64,000 bases of DNA from Uloborus plumipes (GCA_038373865.1 JAXGGA010004460.1:24187-88186); one strand, 5' to 3'; shown: positions 1 through 11,659, counted from the stretch's first letter. A program made the numbers and translations. Notes: generated by a model from the letters alone, not told the origin.

Positions 1-3000
1 TGATAAATAATGTATTGTAAAGTACTTTTCTGAATAATCTTCTGTGAGGACTCTGATTCCGACTCCGACTCCGCAAACATGGCGGAAATGCAGGCTCAGA
101 AAAAAATGACTGACTGGGCAGACGATTTTTTGTTTATTTATTTATTTGTTTTGTTTAATTTATTATTATTATGATTTTTTTTTGGCAGACGATATTTTTT
201 TTTTTTTGCTAACAAAAATTTTTCATTCACGAGAGCATTTTATTCTTTATTTATATTTAACAACTGGCAACGGATTAAAAATGAAATTCAAGACATTTTA
301 TTAACGAACGAGTTTTTTTTTCTTTCTTTGATAAAATGTGTTTTGAAGTTCTTTGTACTTTTATTTTATTTATTTTTTTTTCTTTTGAAAACGATTGTGG
401 AATTTTTCTACGGAAGAACTATAACAGTTACATTCTTTAAAAGGTGCGACAAAACTTAATTGACTCGTTTATTTAATTTTTACGTGTCTATTTCATCTGA
501 TGAGAGGGATATATTTTGCTTTTAGAAATCAGCTTTAAGTGCTACAGAGGTATGTTTGACATAATTTTCAGTTTCAGATAATCAAGAGAATATTGATCAG
601 ATGCTACAATGCCGATGTCGGTGTACGGGAAAGTAGGCTCGTTTAGTTCTTGACAGAACTTCTTGTTTATAAGGAAAGTATGTTCATTAGAGTTCAAAAC
701 ATGCATTTAAGCTAGCAGAACAATCTTTTAAAAAACTCCCGCAGCTATATTGCGTTTTGAACCTGAAAATAGTGATTTTTTTGAAAAAACACTTATTTTA
801 ATTGCGTTTTCCTGGAAGCTAAATTTTTTTTCCAAAAACTTTTTTTTGTACCAATTAACTCAAAATGAGTGAATACATAGGAAAGTGCGTGTACCAAGTC
901 GAAAAAAAAAACTTTTATTTTTATGACATACCCTAATGATAAATGTAAAAAATGCAAAACGGTAGAATAGACTTGACCATATTTTAATCAATTCTGATTT
1001 CTAAAAAAGTGGCAGTTAATGTAATTTAAAATAAAATTTTGGACGTCGGAAGTTTTTCGCGCACTGCTTTTGAAGTTAGAAAGTAAGGACATAGAATATC
1101 ACGGTTAGTTAAATGAACCGCTAAAATGCAACAAATTATCAAGAACAGAACAAAATTCTACTTTATTTATTTGGTGGTTTAACTGAATCAGCCGTTTATT
1201 GAATTAAAACTGGCGATAGCAAGCGTGATTTATTTAAGCGGCAGCTACTGCATGAAATGCGGCAAAACCAATAATGCTCTGCCTTGAGATACAGTTCATA
1301 TAGGGTCAGTCTGCACAAAAGAAAACATGGGATCAATGGAAACAAATTGTACTGTCACCTTGGGGTAATTTTTGAAACTAAACTATTGGTGTGTGAAGAC
1401 TATAAGTGTAAAATGTAGAGGATGTTTTGAATGTGCCACGTGTTTCCAAACAGTTGTGTGGGTGTCATAGTATGAAGGTGAAACTACGGAAAAAGTTTCT
1501 TTTAAAGTTTAGTTAGCAGACCTTACATCGATAAACGTTTTTTTCTTTTCTTTTCTTTAATGTACGTATATTATTCAGATGACTGTGTAAACGAACTTCA
1601 ATTGCAAAACTTCATCTAAATACAAAATTTCCAGATTACTAATTCCCGTTATTTAGGATTGATAAAAAATAAAAAAAACCATCTGCAAATTTAATATTTT
1701 TGAAAAGTGTGCTGGTGCAAATTGGTTAAAAAACCACGTCTTAGATAAAACCATTCTACATACCATCTCTGTTTTTACGAATATTCCTCGAATTACCTAT
1801 TCAAGAAAAGCACAAGTCATAACATAAAGGAAACGAATTTCTCCTCCATTTCTATTCTATTCTGTAGTAACGAGAAATCTAACGAGTAGAGTCCTATTTC
1901 GATACAAGATTGCGAAAAACACAATGTGAATTTAAAACGTCAAATTTCAAATGAATAGGATGATAGATGTTTACTATCATTATTATTATTTTTCAATGTA
2001 GGAAATTTTGCATTTTGCAAGGAACCGCATTGCATATCTTAAGAAAGGAACATCATCATATTAATCATTAACGTTCACCCAGCGGTCGAAACACAAATCA
2101 TCAGTGGAAGTACCATAGTAAAATTCATTGGTACTGTCATAGAAAAAAAAACGAAACACTGTGAATTATTCGGCTGCTGTACTTGACAAGAACAAAATAA
2201 AGGTGTCTTCTGACATGTATTAAAGTCTTCTTTAAAACTATACAATTAAAATTTTGATAAGGGGCTATATACAAAGTCTGAATTTTCAAATGGGAACCCC
2301 TACATTTGGTTACATAATTAGGTACGGAGGGCCAAAAGCATGCTGGGTACCAAGCAACATCACTTTAGGACCAGTAGAACAAAAGTTATGACAGATTAAA
2401 GATTTAGGGACCACCACCACATGTAAAATGCTACTTTCAAGGTCAAAATTTACTAAGAGTAGACAAGTCATATTTTTTCGATTGGATTACCTAAAGCTTT
2501 TCGCAATAATACGTTTGCTTTTCGTAATTAATTAAAAATTCTCGGGTTTTGTTAAAGTTATAATATTTTTTGATATTTGGAAGAGAAAACCCTACTGTGT
2601 AGAGTTCAAGGGAAAAATGCAACATTCTATCTTTTTGATTAAACAAAGATAGATGCATACTTTTAGCTACGCACTAACCCATGCAGCACACACCTTCTAG
2701 AGAGAGGTTACAACTTAAAAGTAACCTCTTGTATTTATATAAACTACTGTATTAGGATTGGCAAAAATGTTAAAACCGTGACTCAGAATTTAAAAAAACG
2801 TCTAATCGTACAAATTATTCCGAATAACCTTCCGAGATACCACAGTTTTCTATGAAAATCAAGTGTCCACGTAAAAAGTTTTCTGAATTGCTACATGTTG
2901 CATGAAAGCAGACTTCTCACTAATGGACAAAAAATTGGATTGTCTACCAGTTTTAAAATATACTCAGCAGTTTTATTAACCGTTTCGCTTTCAACATATT

Positions 3001-3755
3001 ATAACTGTTGAAAACTAAATACTATATAAAAACGCTGAGCATGTTCTGCAACTGGTGGATAAGCATATTCCTCTTTCTTTGCATAGAAATTCCCTGCTAT
3101 TGTTTCAGTTTGCACAGTTGTATATGGTCCCTAAAAATGGTTCTTTTAGCATATCTCAAAAACTACTGGATATTTTGAGCTCCCATTTTGGATTCTCCTT
3201 TGAAACCCCTTCTAGATTGTTTCTCCATCAAAATATTATATGGTTCCAGATCATCATTTTTTCAAATATTAATTTCATAATTCATAAAAAATTCAAAATT
3301 TTATCTGAGAGGAAGTCAATGACGTTTTTATTGTTGGGTTGGTTCATACTTTGATATAAAAAAACAAACTTTGCCGTACCTATCGTGGTTTAGGTATTAT
3401 ATGCCCAAGTATCAAAAATATTTTTAACATTACGGGACGGTTTTTTCTCAGTTCAATTGTGAAGCAACGGCTGGAGCAAATTTAAAACGATTTGGTATAC
3501 AAAGTTAAATGATGTTGCTGATCACAAATATGCGATAAAAAAGGGGGGTTTTCATAGAAAATTTTAAAGTTGATGCCGATTTTTATATGAAGACGACCCC
3601 TTAACAACAATTTACCAATAGAAATTTGTAGAGCACATTATTCCTGAAAAAATAACATATTACACGTGTCTCTAGTGTTAATAGTCTTCGAATACGAGCG
3701 AGTGTTTCGTTTTTTTTTCTATAACAGTAATCTTAAAAATTCGTTCATTGTACAT
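1..3755. other. AT-rich intergenic DNA, no gene supported
   Basis: No reading frame here resembles a known protein, and the longest open frames are about 100 codons of low-complexity translation. The stretch holds T-rich and A-rich runs and a short TCCGAC-type triplet repeat near 55-75. There may be a degenerate inverted-repeat element between about 2260 (AAGGGGCTATATAC) and 3603 (reverse complement AAGGGGTCGTCTTC), but its termini match only weakly. Nothing else can be supported. Confidence 0.6.
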
Positions 3756-4406
3756 TAGGGTGGGCCAAAAATGACATTTTTTGAATTTCGATGATGGGGA
3801 GTGCGGAAAATGTGTCATTGAGGGAAAAAAGTGCATATAATAGTGTTGAAAATTTTTGGTCAATTTCTTGATCTGCCCCAATCGCGTTGAATTTTGGAAA
3901 AAATGCAGTTTTTGAGATTTTTAGGAAATTATTTTCAAAAAAATTTTAGCACCGAACATCTAAACCGAACATCTGTGACAAACAATGTAGTTATTTCAGA
4001 TAAGTACGGCGAAAACAGCATTTTAACGCTTTGACGAAATTGAATTTAAAACGTACAAAAACAAAAAAAAAAGGAAATTGCCAAATCTTCTAGGCATTTC
4101 TAGAAAAGGAAGGAATTATACCAAAGACCTCAAATTTTTTGTGTAATTTCATGCCCCCAATGGCACCTTTTCCGCCTTACCCGCTATCGAAAACAGAATT
4201 TCTTTTTTTTGAATAATTTTACTAAAAATCTCGAAAAAACTACATTTTCCCCAATCTTCAACGTATTTGAGGCAAATCAAGAAATTGACCAAAAAATTTC
4301 AAATTTTTTGTGCGCACTTTGCTTTTCCAATGGCACCTTTTCCGCATTCCCCGTCATCGAAAAAAATAAATAAATAAAAAAATAAAGTCATTTTCTGCCA
4401 ACCCTA
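3756..4406. mobile_element. MITE of the TAGGGTG family, 8-bp TSD
   Basis: The ends are TAGGGTGGGCCAAAAATGAC and the inverse of TAGGGTTGGCAGAAAATGAC. The two halves are inverted copies over roughly 190 bp, for example GGTCAATTTCTTGAT in both arms. The flanks are TTGTACAT and TTGTACAG, an 8-bp target duplication with one mismatch. No coding capacity is present. The ends match the elements at 8014-8650 and 37265-39371, so a shared transposase is inferred. Confidence 0.8.
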
Positions 4407-5150
4407 TTGTACAGCATGTACACCCGTGAAAATGCAACTTTTTGTTCTTAGAATACAAAACAGTAATTAATCGTTTGTTCAACTTTTGCTTTCTCTGTGT
4501 TAGTATCAAAAGAAGAACGTCGCGAAAACGCAACTAACCCGTATCTCATCCAATGGCCTAAAATGCTGTGCATCGGCTTTTAGGTTAAGATATTGCAAAG
4601 CCGTACGGCTAAGAACAACTTCAGGAAAAAAAACCACTTTCCCGCTTCTTGGCCAAATTTTTAGAACAAATTTCCAATTTGTTCATTTTCAAACAGGTTC
4701 GTTATCTTCGCCATTTAAATTTGCCCCACATTCCCCTATTTAATAAATGAAACAAGGGCGAATCCAGAAACTCTTTAAGGGGGGGGGGGGATTGATTATT
4801 ATTTTTTACTCATATATATATATATATAGTGTGAGCACTATTTATATATATAGTGCGGAAAAGTTGTGCACTGGCATCACTAAAATGTGCGAGAAATTTT
4901 AAAGTTCTAGGTTGATATCTTCATCTGCTTCAAAGGACCGGAAATTCCGAAAATTGGACATAAAATGAGTAATTTACAAAAAATAATAAATAGTACCAAA
5001 TATTGTCTATAGTTTTGGGGTAACGCTTAAAAGTCGCTTAATTGAAACAACTTTAAACACACAAAAAATTAGAATTGTAGGTCCATATCTTCTGCCGCCT
5101 AATCAGCTTCTAATTTCGGAAATTTTGACGCATTTTGGAACTTTTCTGTA
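4407..5150. other. AT-rich stretch with an orphan hAT-like end and poly-G
   Basis: No gene is seen. CAAGGGCGAATCCAG at about 4753 followed by a 12-G run at 4779-4790 looks like one end of a hAT-type element, but no matching right end was found. An (AT)n-rich inverted motif lies at about 4810-4855. Confidence 0.45.
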
Positions 5151-5300
5151 TAAGGGCCCTGCTCCACATTGACGTAAAGCAGAAAAATAAAGCAGAAGCG
5201 TAAAATGGAGCTAATAGTGTTCCTCTGGAAAGAACTCGGATTTTCGGTTTCTGCCCTCAGTTTCGGTCGCGTTTTACGCTGTTGCGGAGCAGGGCCCTAA
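5151..5300. mobile_element. Small MITE with GGGCCCTGCTCC termini
   Basis: The left end TAAGGGCCCTGCTCC and the inverse of the right end TTAGGGCCCTGCTCC match over 14 of 15 bases. The element is about 150 bp and non-coding. Flanking CTGTAT and CTGTTT hint at a short target duplication but do not settle its length, so the superfamily is open. Confidence 0.6.
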
Positions 5301-5323
5301 CTGTTTACTTCACATTCAAGGCA

Positions 5324-5538
5324 TAGGGTAGGTGGGGGCAAAGACCTGCACGGGGCAAAGCCCTGCATCGACTTTTTGAATAGACCGCCTTAGATTTGAG
5401 AACCGGCAGCCAGGGTGAAGTTGAGGAATTGCAACAGGTGTCCACCGATAAAAGGCCGGTTCTCAAATCTAAGGCGATCTATTCAAAAAGTCGATGCAGG
5501 GCTTTGCCCCGTGCAGGTCTTTGCCCCCACCTACCCTA
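5324..5538. mobile_element. Near-perfect palindromic MITE (foldback)
   Basis: Two arms of about 83 bp are almost exact inverted copies. They begin TAGGGTAGGTGGGGGCAAAG and converge on a loop of roughly 45 bp near 5408-5455. The open frames found here on both strands are products of the palindrome and not genes. No clear target duplication is visible beyond the TA within the ends. Confidence 0.8.
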
Positions 5539-6276
5539 CTACGTTCGGCGATCTGCCAAAAAAGTGAAACACCGCTATTTTCTTCTTTATAAACAAATAG
5601 AAGTGACCAGTACATCGCGTAACGTGGGTGTGACAGTACTGTAGTAAACACAGCCGTAAATTTTGACGTATTTTGGTACTCTGCTAAATGCCTGCTAACT
5701 GCTTGCACAATGCACATTTTTAATTAAATTTAAATCACCCTAACGTCATTTTAATAAGACCAAAAATATTATTTTACCTACCAAGCATGCAAACACTAAT
5801 ATATTACTGCTTGCAATCATTTTTGGTCTCAAATGTTGTCATGTGTTTTCTGGATTCCAGCGTAGTTCTAATAAGTCTATCACTGTTCTGAGACCCTACT
5901 GTTTTCCTTAAATCTTCAGTGACTCACTTCACAATAAGCTCAACTGCTTGTGTCTAAGAAGGGAAGTTTTAAAAGTCAAAGCAGTCCATTACATACCGTT
6001 CTGTATCATCTTCAGAAGTTCTTGAGAATTTGAGCCCGTTATGTATTTCTAATAAATTATGCGCTGTCATCAGCATATACTAAACACAGAAGCTGAAATA
6101 CTAATTATTAGTTGAATTAAAGCAAAATACACATTTATTCTTAAAGTAATCTTTAGTATTAGTTTTTTATACACTTTTTAACAATATATTTTCCTCTGTA
6201 ACTCATCATAGGAAGAATTGCAATTTAAGATGTAGTAGTGATATAACTAATACTAGTACACATTTTGGAGTGCATC
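5539..6276. other. Anonymous AT-rich stretch
   Basis: No gene, RNA or repeat end could be supported here. Confidence 0.5.
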
Positions 6277-6284
6277 CACGGGAG

Positions 6285-6970
6285 CAGGGCCGCCGAGAGG
6301 GGGGGCAGCAGGGGCAAAATCCCCGTGGCCCGGCCCAAGAGGGGGCCCGGGCTGCTGGTTAAAAAAAAGGCAGTTTTTTTGTTAACTGAACTTCATTTTT
6401 GTGTAGGCAAAGCAAAAACATCTCGCATCTGCATGTGTCCACAGCAATGCAACGAGTGCTCGTAGCCCAATGCCTTAGGGGGCTATCTTCTGTAATACTT
6501 ACCAGGCATTTCTTACGTGTACAATAGAAAGTTTTAATGAACTTTCAAAGTGAGGAATAACGCTTTTAATAGTCATGATGTAATTTTTTTCAAAGGATTT
6601 TAAAACACATACATGTGTAATTTATGTAAATACGTATTATTAATTTTGTGAAGTAGTGATAGAATTATTAATAGTTAATAGTAAATAGAAGTAGGAATAT
6701 TATTTGTAAAATTTGTGCTATGTATTTCTGATTTATTTCATGCGCCTTTATACCATAGTACACTTAAGTACAGCACACGAGCAGATTATAAAAATATAAA
6801 ACACACAAAAATATAAATTTGGAAGAAAAATTAGCAAATACGAAATACTATTATTTTTCTTCACTGCACCGAACGTAAGTTGTCTTAGTATTGAAGATTT
6901 TTTTGGAAGGGGGGGGGGGCGCATGTCAGTACTTTGCCTCGGGGCCCCGGTAAACCTCTCGGCGGCCCTG
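6285..6970. mobile_element. Non-autonomous hAT-type element, perfect 8-bp TSD
   Basis: The terminal inverted repeats are CAGGGCCGCCGAGAGG and its exact inverse at the right end. They are flanked by identical 8-bp copies of CACGGGAG at 6277-6284 and 6971-6978. Eight-bp duplications with CAGGG-type ends are the established signature of the hAT superfamily. The ends are GC-rich (with a poly-G run near 6909-6919) and the core is AT-rich. No transposase frame is present. Confidence 0.9.
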
Positions 6971-7211
6971 CACGGGAGGGCATTACGACATCCTTTTTCG
7001 GTAAACTTTGTCTGACGAGTCGGCAAATTTTGTCTGACGAGTCAGCAAATTTCGAGACAGTTGTAAAGTGAAGTAGCTAAGTAGTGATTAGGAATTTTTT
7101 TAAGCAAATTGAGAAATTTTCCCCTTTAAATAGTTTATGATTGGGGAGCAGCTGCATATGAATTACACTAAACGGGATTGTGCTTTCCTTTAGTCTTTTG
7201 TCTTTTTGAAG

Positions 7212-7283
7212 GCGACACAATGGATGTTGACGGTCATCCAGTAGATAAAGGTGGCTCAGGTTCAGTTTCAGTTGATGTTGACG
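7212..7283 (+). CDS. Candidate mini-exon, copy A (unknown gene)
   Basis: This 72-nt segment follows a pyrimidine-rich tract ending TTTTTGAAG and precedes GTTTGC, so it has acceptor- and donor-like borders. In one frame, with codons split across the borders, it reads GDTMDVDGHPVDKGGSGSVS followed by VDVDG. The length is divisible by three. The parent gene is not recognised and no neighbouring exon was found, so this may be a non-coding coincidence. Confidence 0.25.
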
Positions 7284-7488
7284 GTTTGCTACATTTTGCT
7301 ATTTTTAGCCACCTTTCCATAGTTTTATCGCATAAATAAGTAATTTTAGCAGCTAAAATGGGAGTGCTGTTTAGTTCTGCTTACTCAAAAGGAGAACAAA
7401 AGACCACATGAAATTGTATTTATTTTTGTTGTTGTTAAATTGTATTTAGTTTTGTTTTGCATCAAATCAGTCTTTTGTCTTTTTGAAG

Positions 7489-7554
7489 GCGATTCAATGG
7501 ATGTTGATGGTCATCCAGTAGATAAAAGTGGCTCCGGTACAGTTGATATTGATG
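7489..7554 (+). CDS. Candidate mini-exon, copy B (unknown gene)
   Basis: This is the 66-nt counterpart of the segment at 7212-7283, with the same acceptor- and donor-like borders. It reads GDSMDVDGHPVDKSGSGTVD followed by IDG. It differs from copy A by an in-frame 6-nt deletion, about four silent changes and four conservative replacements (T/S, G/S, S/T, V/I). That pattern is compatible with coding constraint but the sample is very small. Confidence 0.25.
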
Positions 7555-7849
7555 GTTTGCTACATTTTCCTGTTTTTAGCCACCTTTCCATAGTTTTATC
7601 GCATAAATAAGTAATTTTAACAGCTAAAATGGGAGCGCTGTTTAGTTTTGTTTACTCAAAAGGAGAACAACAGACCATATGAAATTGTACTTATTTTTGT
7701 TGCATCAAATAGACGCTCCATATGATGACGGACGTCGAGAGATCGGCGACTCGGATAGTATGAATTCGAAGGCATATCACCCCCCTTCCTCCTTTATTTA
7801 TTTTTTTTCCTCCAAAAGCCATTAGCTTCAACATACACGAGGACTTCAC

Positions 7850-8013
7850 ACTCCAGGGTCCCCCGTACCTACCACAACTCGTGGTTTAACCGGTACCGTA
7901 GTACCACGGCCCTACATACACGAAGACTGCGTGCTATGCGCTTTGTCACCGGACAAACACAGGACAGATTTACGGCACAGAGAGGATGAAATAACATCCA
8001 TGGGCATGGGCAA
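7850..8013 (-). repeat. SINE body and tail, minus strand (interrupted copy)
   Basis: Read on the minus strand this continues from the tRNA-like head at 8651-8727, after removal of the MITE at 8014-8650. It contains CGGTTAAACCACGA and GTAGGTACGGGGGACCCTGG. The same module occurs in the SINE at 63708-64000. An A-rich tail follows downstream at about 7797-7822 on the minus strand. Confidence 0.7.
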
Positions 8014-8650
8014 TAGGGTGGGGCGAAAAATAAAAAGTTTTTCAGAACAACTTCTAATTGTTGCTAAAAGTTGTGTTTGGTGATAGTTAGCTTTTGTGCA
8101 AAATTTGAGAAAAATTGGTTAATATCTTCAGGGGGCGCTGCGATCGCAAAGTTTTACCATAGCTTTATTATGGATTTTATGGTTAAAATATCAAAAAGAA
8201 TGCCTTTAGCTAGTCTCTTTGCATTTTTTTTTTGCTCAAAAGATGTTTCCATGGATTAAAAGCATATGAAATGACTTACAAACATTATTTTATATCATAT
8301 ATTTATATTTCCAAAAATTACTTTTTTTCACTTTTTTGTTTTCTTTTAAATGCTTGTAATATAAATGTATCATATAAAATATTTTTTGTGAGTTATTTCA
8401 TATGCTTTGAATGCAGGAATATAACTGATGAATAAAAAAATGCAATAAGATTAGCTAACGACATTATTTTTCATATTTTAACCATAAAATCCCGATTAAA
8501 GCTATGATAAAACTTTGCGATCGCAGCGCCCCCTGAAGATATTAACCGATTTTTCTCAAATTTTGCACAAAAGCTAACTTTCACCAAAGACAACTTTTGG
8601 CAACTATTAGAAGTTGATCTGAAAACCTTTTTGTTTTTCGCCCCACCCTA
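8014..8650. mobile_element. MITE of the TAGGGTG family inserted in a SINE
   Basis: The ends TAGGGTGGGGCGAAAAA are inverted at the right terminus. The 8-bp duplication ATGGGCAA at 8006-8013 and 8651-8658 is perfect. The arms are inverted copies over about 180 bp, including GGGGGCGCTGCGATCGCAAA. A second, inner inverted repeat (AGCATATGAAAT) lies near 8262 and 8400. No coding capacity is seen. Confidence 0.9.
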
Positions 8651-8727
8651 ATGGGCAAGGCGGGATTCGAGTCCGCGACCACATGCTTACGAAGAGAGTA
8701 CTCTACCTCTAGGCCCACGTGGCCCCC
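8651..8727 (-). repeat. tRNA-derived SINE head, minus strand
   Basis: The minus strand reads GGCCTAGAGGTAGAGTACTC (box A-like) and then GGACTCGAATCC (box B-like), the internal promoter layout of a tRNA-derived SINE. The acceptor stem does not close into a good tRNA, so a functional tRNA gene is unlikely. The body continues at 8013-7850 beyond the inserted MITE. Confidence 0.65.
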
Positions 8728-9219
8728 ATCCTCCTTTATCATTCGCATTTTTGCCCGTTCAGACTTTTCTTTTCTCTGCTCTGTCTTGCTTTTTGTTTCA
8801 TTTTCAAGCCAAATTTCAGTTCCAGCAGGAAAGCAAAAAGTATAATACATTACTCATTCCTAGAAAGGCAACCTCAAAAAAGAATGTTACGAATATTCTT
8901 CAGAAGTAGTTTTTAAAGCATTTTTGGTAAGTGCTCGGTTCTTTCTTTTTTTTTTCTTCCTTCCTTCCCTTTTTTTTTTTTGTTCCGGGGGGGGGGGGGG
9001 ACGATCGCCCCATCGTCCCTCCCCCCTCTTGTATCTGCCCTGAAATGAAATGTCCACCATTTAAGCTAAAATATACGCAATTATATAAAGTGCATTGCCA
9101 AAAATATTAGTCTGAAGTTTTTTTTTTTATGATAACAGGGGAGCACGGGTTTTTAAAGAAAATATTTAATCAACTAAAAATGGACAAATTGCGCCGTCCA
9201 CCTACTCCCCTCTCCTACA
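8728..9219. other. Anonymous stretch with poly-G and an orphan hAT-like end
   Basis: Pyrimidine-rich DNA leads into a 14-G run at 8987-9000. GTATCTGCCCTG at about 9033-9044 looks like a right hAT-type terminus (inverse CAGGGCAGATAC), but no partner was found. No gene is seen. Confidence 0.4.
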
Positions 9220-9227
9220 CCGTTGTT

Positions 9228-9701
9228 CAGGGGTGCCTATCTCCTCCAAGTTCCAATGGCGCACCCCCCACCCCCCCACAATTTTTCACAACAGTCTTGT
9301 GCTTTTTATTTTTTATTTTTACCCCTGCTTTTTATTTTCTTTATTTTTTTAAATATTATTTATTTATTTTTCAAATATTATTGATTTATTTTTTTTAATT
9401 ATAACTATTTTTTTTCATTATTAATTTTTTAAAAGTACTAATTATGCGCAGAACAGAATCTTTTTTTCTCTTTCAGACATTCGAAGCACACACACACACA
9501 TACAAAATAAATAAATAAATAAATGAAAAACAACAATAAAGAAATAAAAGAAATAATTTAAATGAAAGAAATAATTTAAATAAAACATAAATTAATAAAT
9601 AAATTAATAAACAATTTAAATAAATAAATAAATTAGTTTTAAAAAACTCCCCCAAAATTTTGATGGCGCAACTTGCGCCATAATCGCTGTGGGCATCCCT
9701 G
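9228..9701. mobile_element. Non-autonomous hAT-type element, perfect 8-bp TSD
   Basis: The left end CAGGGGTGCCTATC and the inverse of the right end CAGGGATGCCCACA are flanked by identical CCGTTGTT at 9220-9227 and 9702-9709. Inside, TTTATTTTTC-type runs face AAATAAATAAAT runs, so the element is also an imperfect hairpin. It encodes no protein. Confidence 0.9.
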
Positions 9702-10509
9702 CCGTTGTTGGCCGTCCATTTTGGTGGTGCATCAGCCAGCGAGAATGCTTTACTCCGTGACAGACAAAGGGCAGTGGCGCACGCAGACGAATCATTTCAG
9801 AGGGGGCTGAGCCGAGACTTGGAGAGAAGAGGGCAGGCCACCTCATAAAATGTAGTTCAGAAAAGCAAATTTTTCGAATTTCTAATATCAATGCTAATTT
9901 AAGATGACTAAAGTACATCATTATTTTTTTCAGCATTATAATTATTGTTGCGGTCGAGAGGTAAAGAATTTTGATAAAAACCGGAAAAGATAAATTAAAA
10001 TTTAAAAAGTTCACTAAAAGTATGTGTTCCCCAACAACTGCATGCAAGATTTCATCAAGTTTGTGCTTTAACAACATTAATTTTGCGATTTATTTTACTA
10101 CTAGTCGGGTACTCGGTTCTGCCCGGGTTTCTGCCGCGTAAAATGTGTTTCAGTGAAACTCATTCATAATTATTTCAACATTAAAGTGCACATCTATGTA
10201 CACATAAACGGCTACTTCTGTAAACAAAGGCTGTTTTTCTGTCTGGATAACTTAAAAAAACTGCATTATACACCCTAAATACAAATTCAAGTTACAAATA
10301 ATGTTTAGGTAAATAAGAATTGTTATAAGCTTGGAATATTAAAATAAATATATATTTGCAGTATCAATCGCACTGGAGTTAACCATTTCAAATATTGCAC
10401 GTTAAATAAGTACCGTTATTACAGTTTCTATATCCTTGTGACTCCATTTGTGAAAACTCAATTGATAAAAACGTCTGATTTGATTAAGAAATTTTTTTGA
10501 CTATAAACA

Positions 10510-11505
10510 CTTTCCATTTTTTATGTCTTACCAAAATCAATTCCCTTTTTATTTACCCCGTTAGCGATCATTGGCATAAATGAATATAAAATCCTATGAA
10601 AGCAATAAATTTCATACTTACTCCAGAGAAACCTTGGTACAAAATTTTCATTATGATCACTACTTATATTGTTGTTGCAAGGCAACACATTTTTGCAGCA
10701 ATGGACTGAAAATGTAATCAATTGTAATGGGAAAACTATGTGAAATTTACTGTTTTTATAATAACTTTTTTAAATTAAGTTTTTTAGAAATAAATTATAG
10801 CCCACCCTGATTCCTGTTAATGTAATTATCTACGGTGAAAAAATGGTTAAAATCGGTTCAGTAGTTTTGAAGATTACCCCGGACATACATACTATACATA
10901 CAAAAGTAGTCATATTATATGAGTTTCAACTAAGTCCAGTAGAATATAAATGATTTTCAACTAAGCCCAGTAGAATCATATTTCTCAAAGCTATTTTTTG
11001 GGACCATGCGGAAGATTAACTGGGTGTGAAGAAGAACGTGAAATCACAAACTTAAATGCGTGATTTTTTTTATCCGTGGGATTTTCCAAAAAATAACTTT
11101 CTATTTTTTAACTGTTGCCCAAATCAATTCTCTTTTTATGTAACCCAGAATCTATTATTGGCATAGATGAATATAAAATCCTAAGAAAGCAATAAATTTC
11201 ATACTTACTCCAGAAAAGCCTTGATTCAAAATGTTCCTGTATGATTACTATCAATATTATAGTTGCAAGGCAACAAACTTTTGCAACAATGGGTTGAAAA
11301 TTTAATCACTCAATGGGGAAAGTACATGAAATTTACTGTTTTCCATAATAACTTTTTTAAAATAAGTTTTTCGAAATAAATTATAGCCTATCCTGATTCC
11401 TGTTAATGTAGCTATCTGTGGTGCAAATATGGTAAAAATCGGTCCAGTAGTTTTAAAGATTACCCCGGACATACATACAAAAGTAGTCATTTATGTATAT
11501 AGATT
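10510..11505 (+). repeat. Dispersed retroposon-like repeat, internally duplicated
   Basis: Two related units of about 410 bp occur in direct orientation, about 10510-10920 and 11097-11505. Both contain ATCCTATGAAAGCAATAAAT or a close variant, TTGCAAGGCAACA, and end in AATCGGTTCAGTAGTTTT then ACCCCGGACATACATAC. A possible start with ACTAGTCGGGTACTCGG lies near 10102. Tails of this kind are common in arthropod interspersed repeats; I cannot assign the family. Confidence 0.6.
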
Positions 11506-11659
11506 GTTCCTAATGTTACGTTTCAATTACATGTGTTGAACATAATCAGGTGAATGGACAAGCATTGATCGATGTTTCTAAAACAAATTCTCGATAAAAA
11601 TGAGCAAAATTGAATTATAAGAGAGTCATAAACGTGACAAACAGTAAAACGGATATGTC

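Larger units (their letters stand above)
7192..7708 (+). repeat. Two-copy tandem duplication, about 240-277 bp per unit
   Basis: Copy 1 (7192-7468) and copy 2 (7469-7708) both start AGTCTTTTGTCTTTTTGAAG and share the downstream block containing TAGCCACCTTTCCATAG and CATAAATAAGTAATTTTA. They differ by scattered substitutions and two indels: 6 bp inside the exon-like segment and about 37 bp near the copy end. Each copy carries a potential small exon, listed separately. Confidence 0.85.

Noticed and set aside
5396..5717. Two overlapping 82-codon frames on opposite strands
   Set aside because: They are generated by the palindromic MITE at 5324-5538.
8651..8727. Functional tRNA gene
   Set aside because: Box A and B are present but the acceptor stem does not pair, and a SINE body follows.
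9616..10077. 153-codon minus-strand reading frame
   Set aside because: It spans the ends of two hAT-type elements and their junction, so it cannot be a conserved gene.
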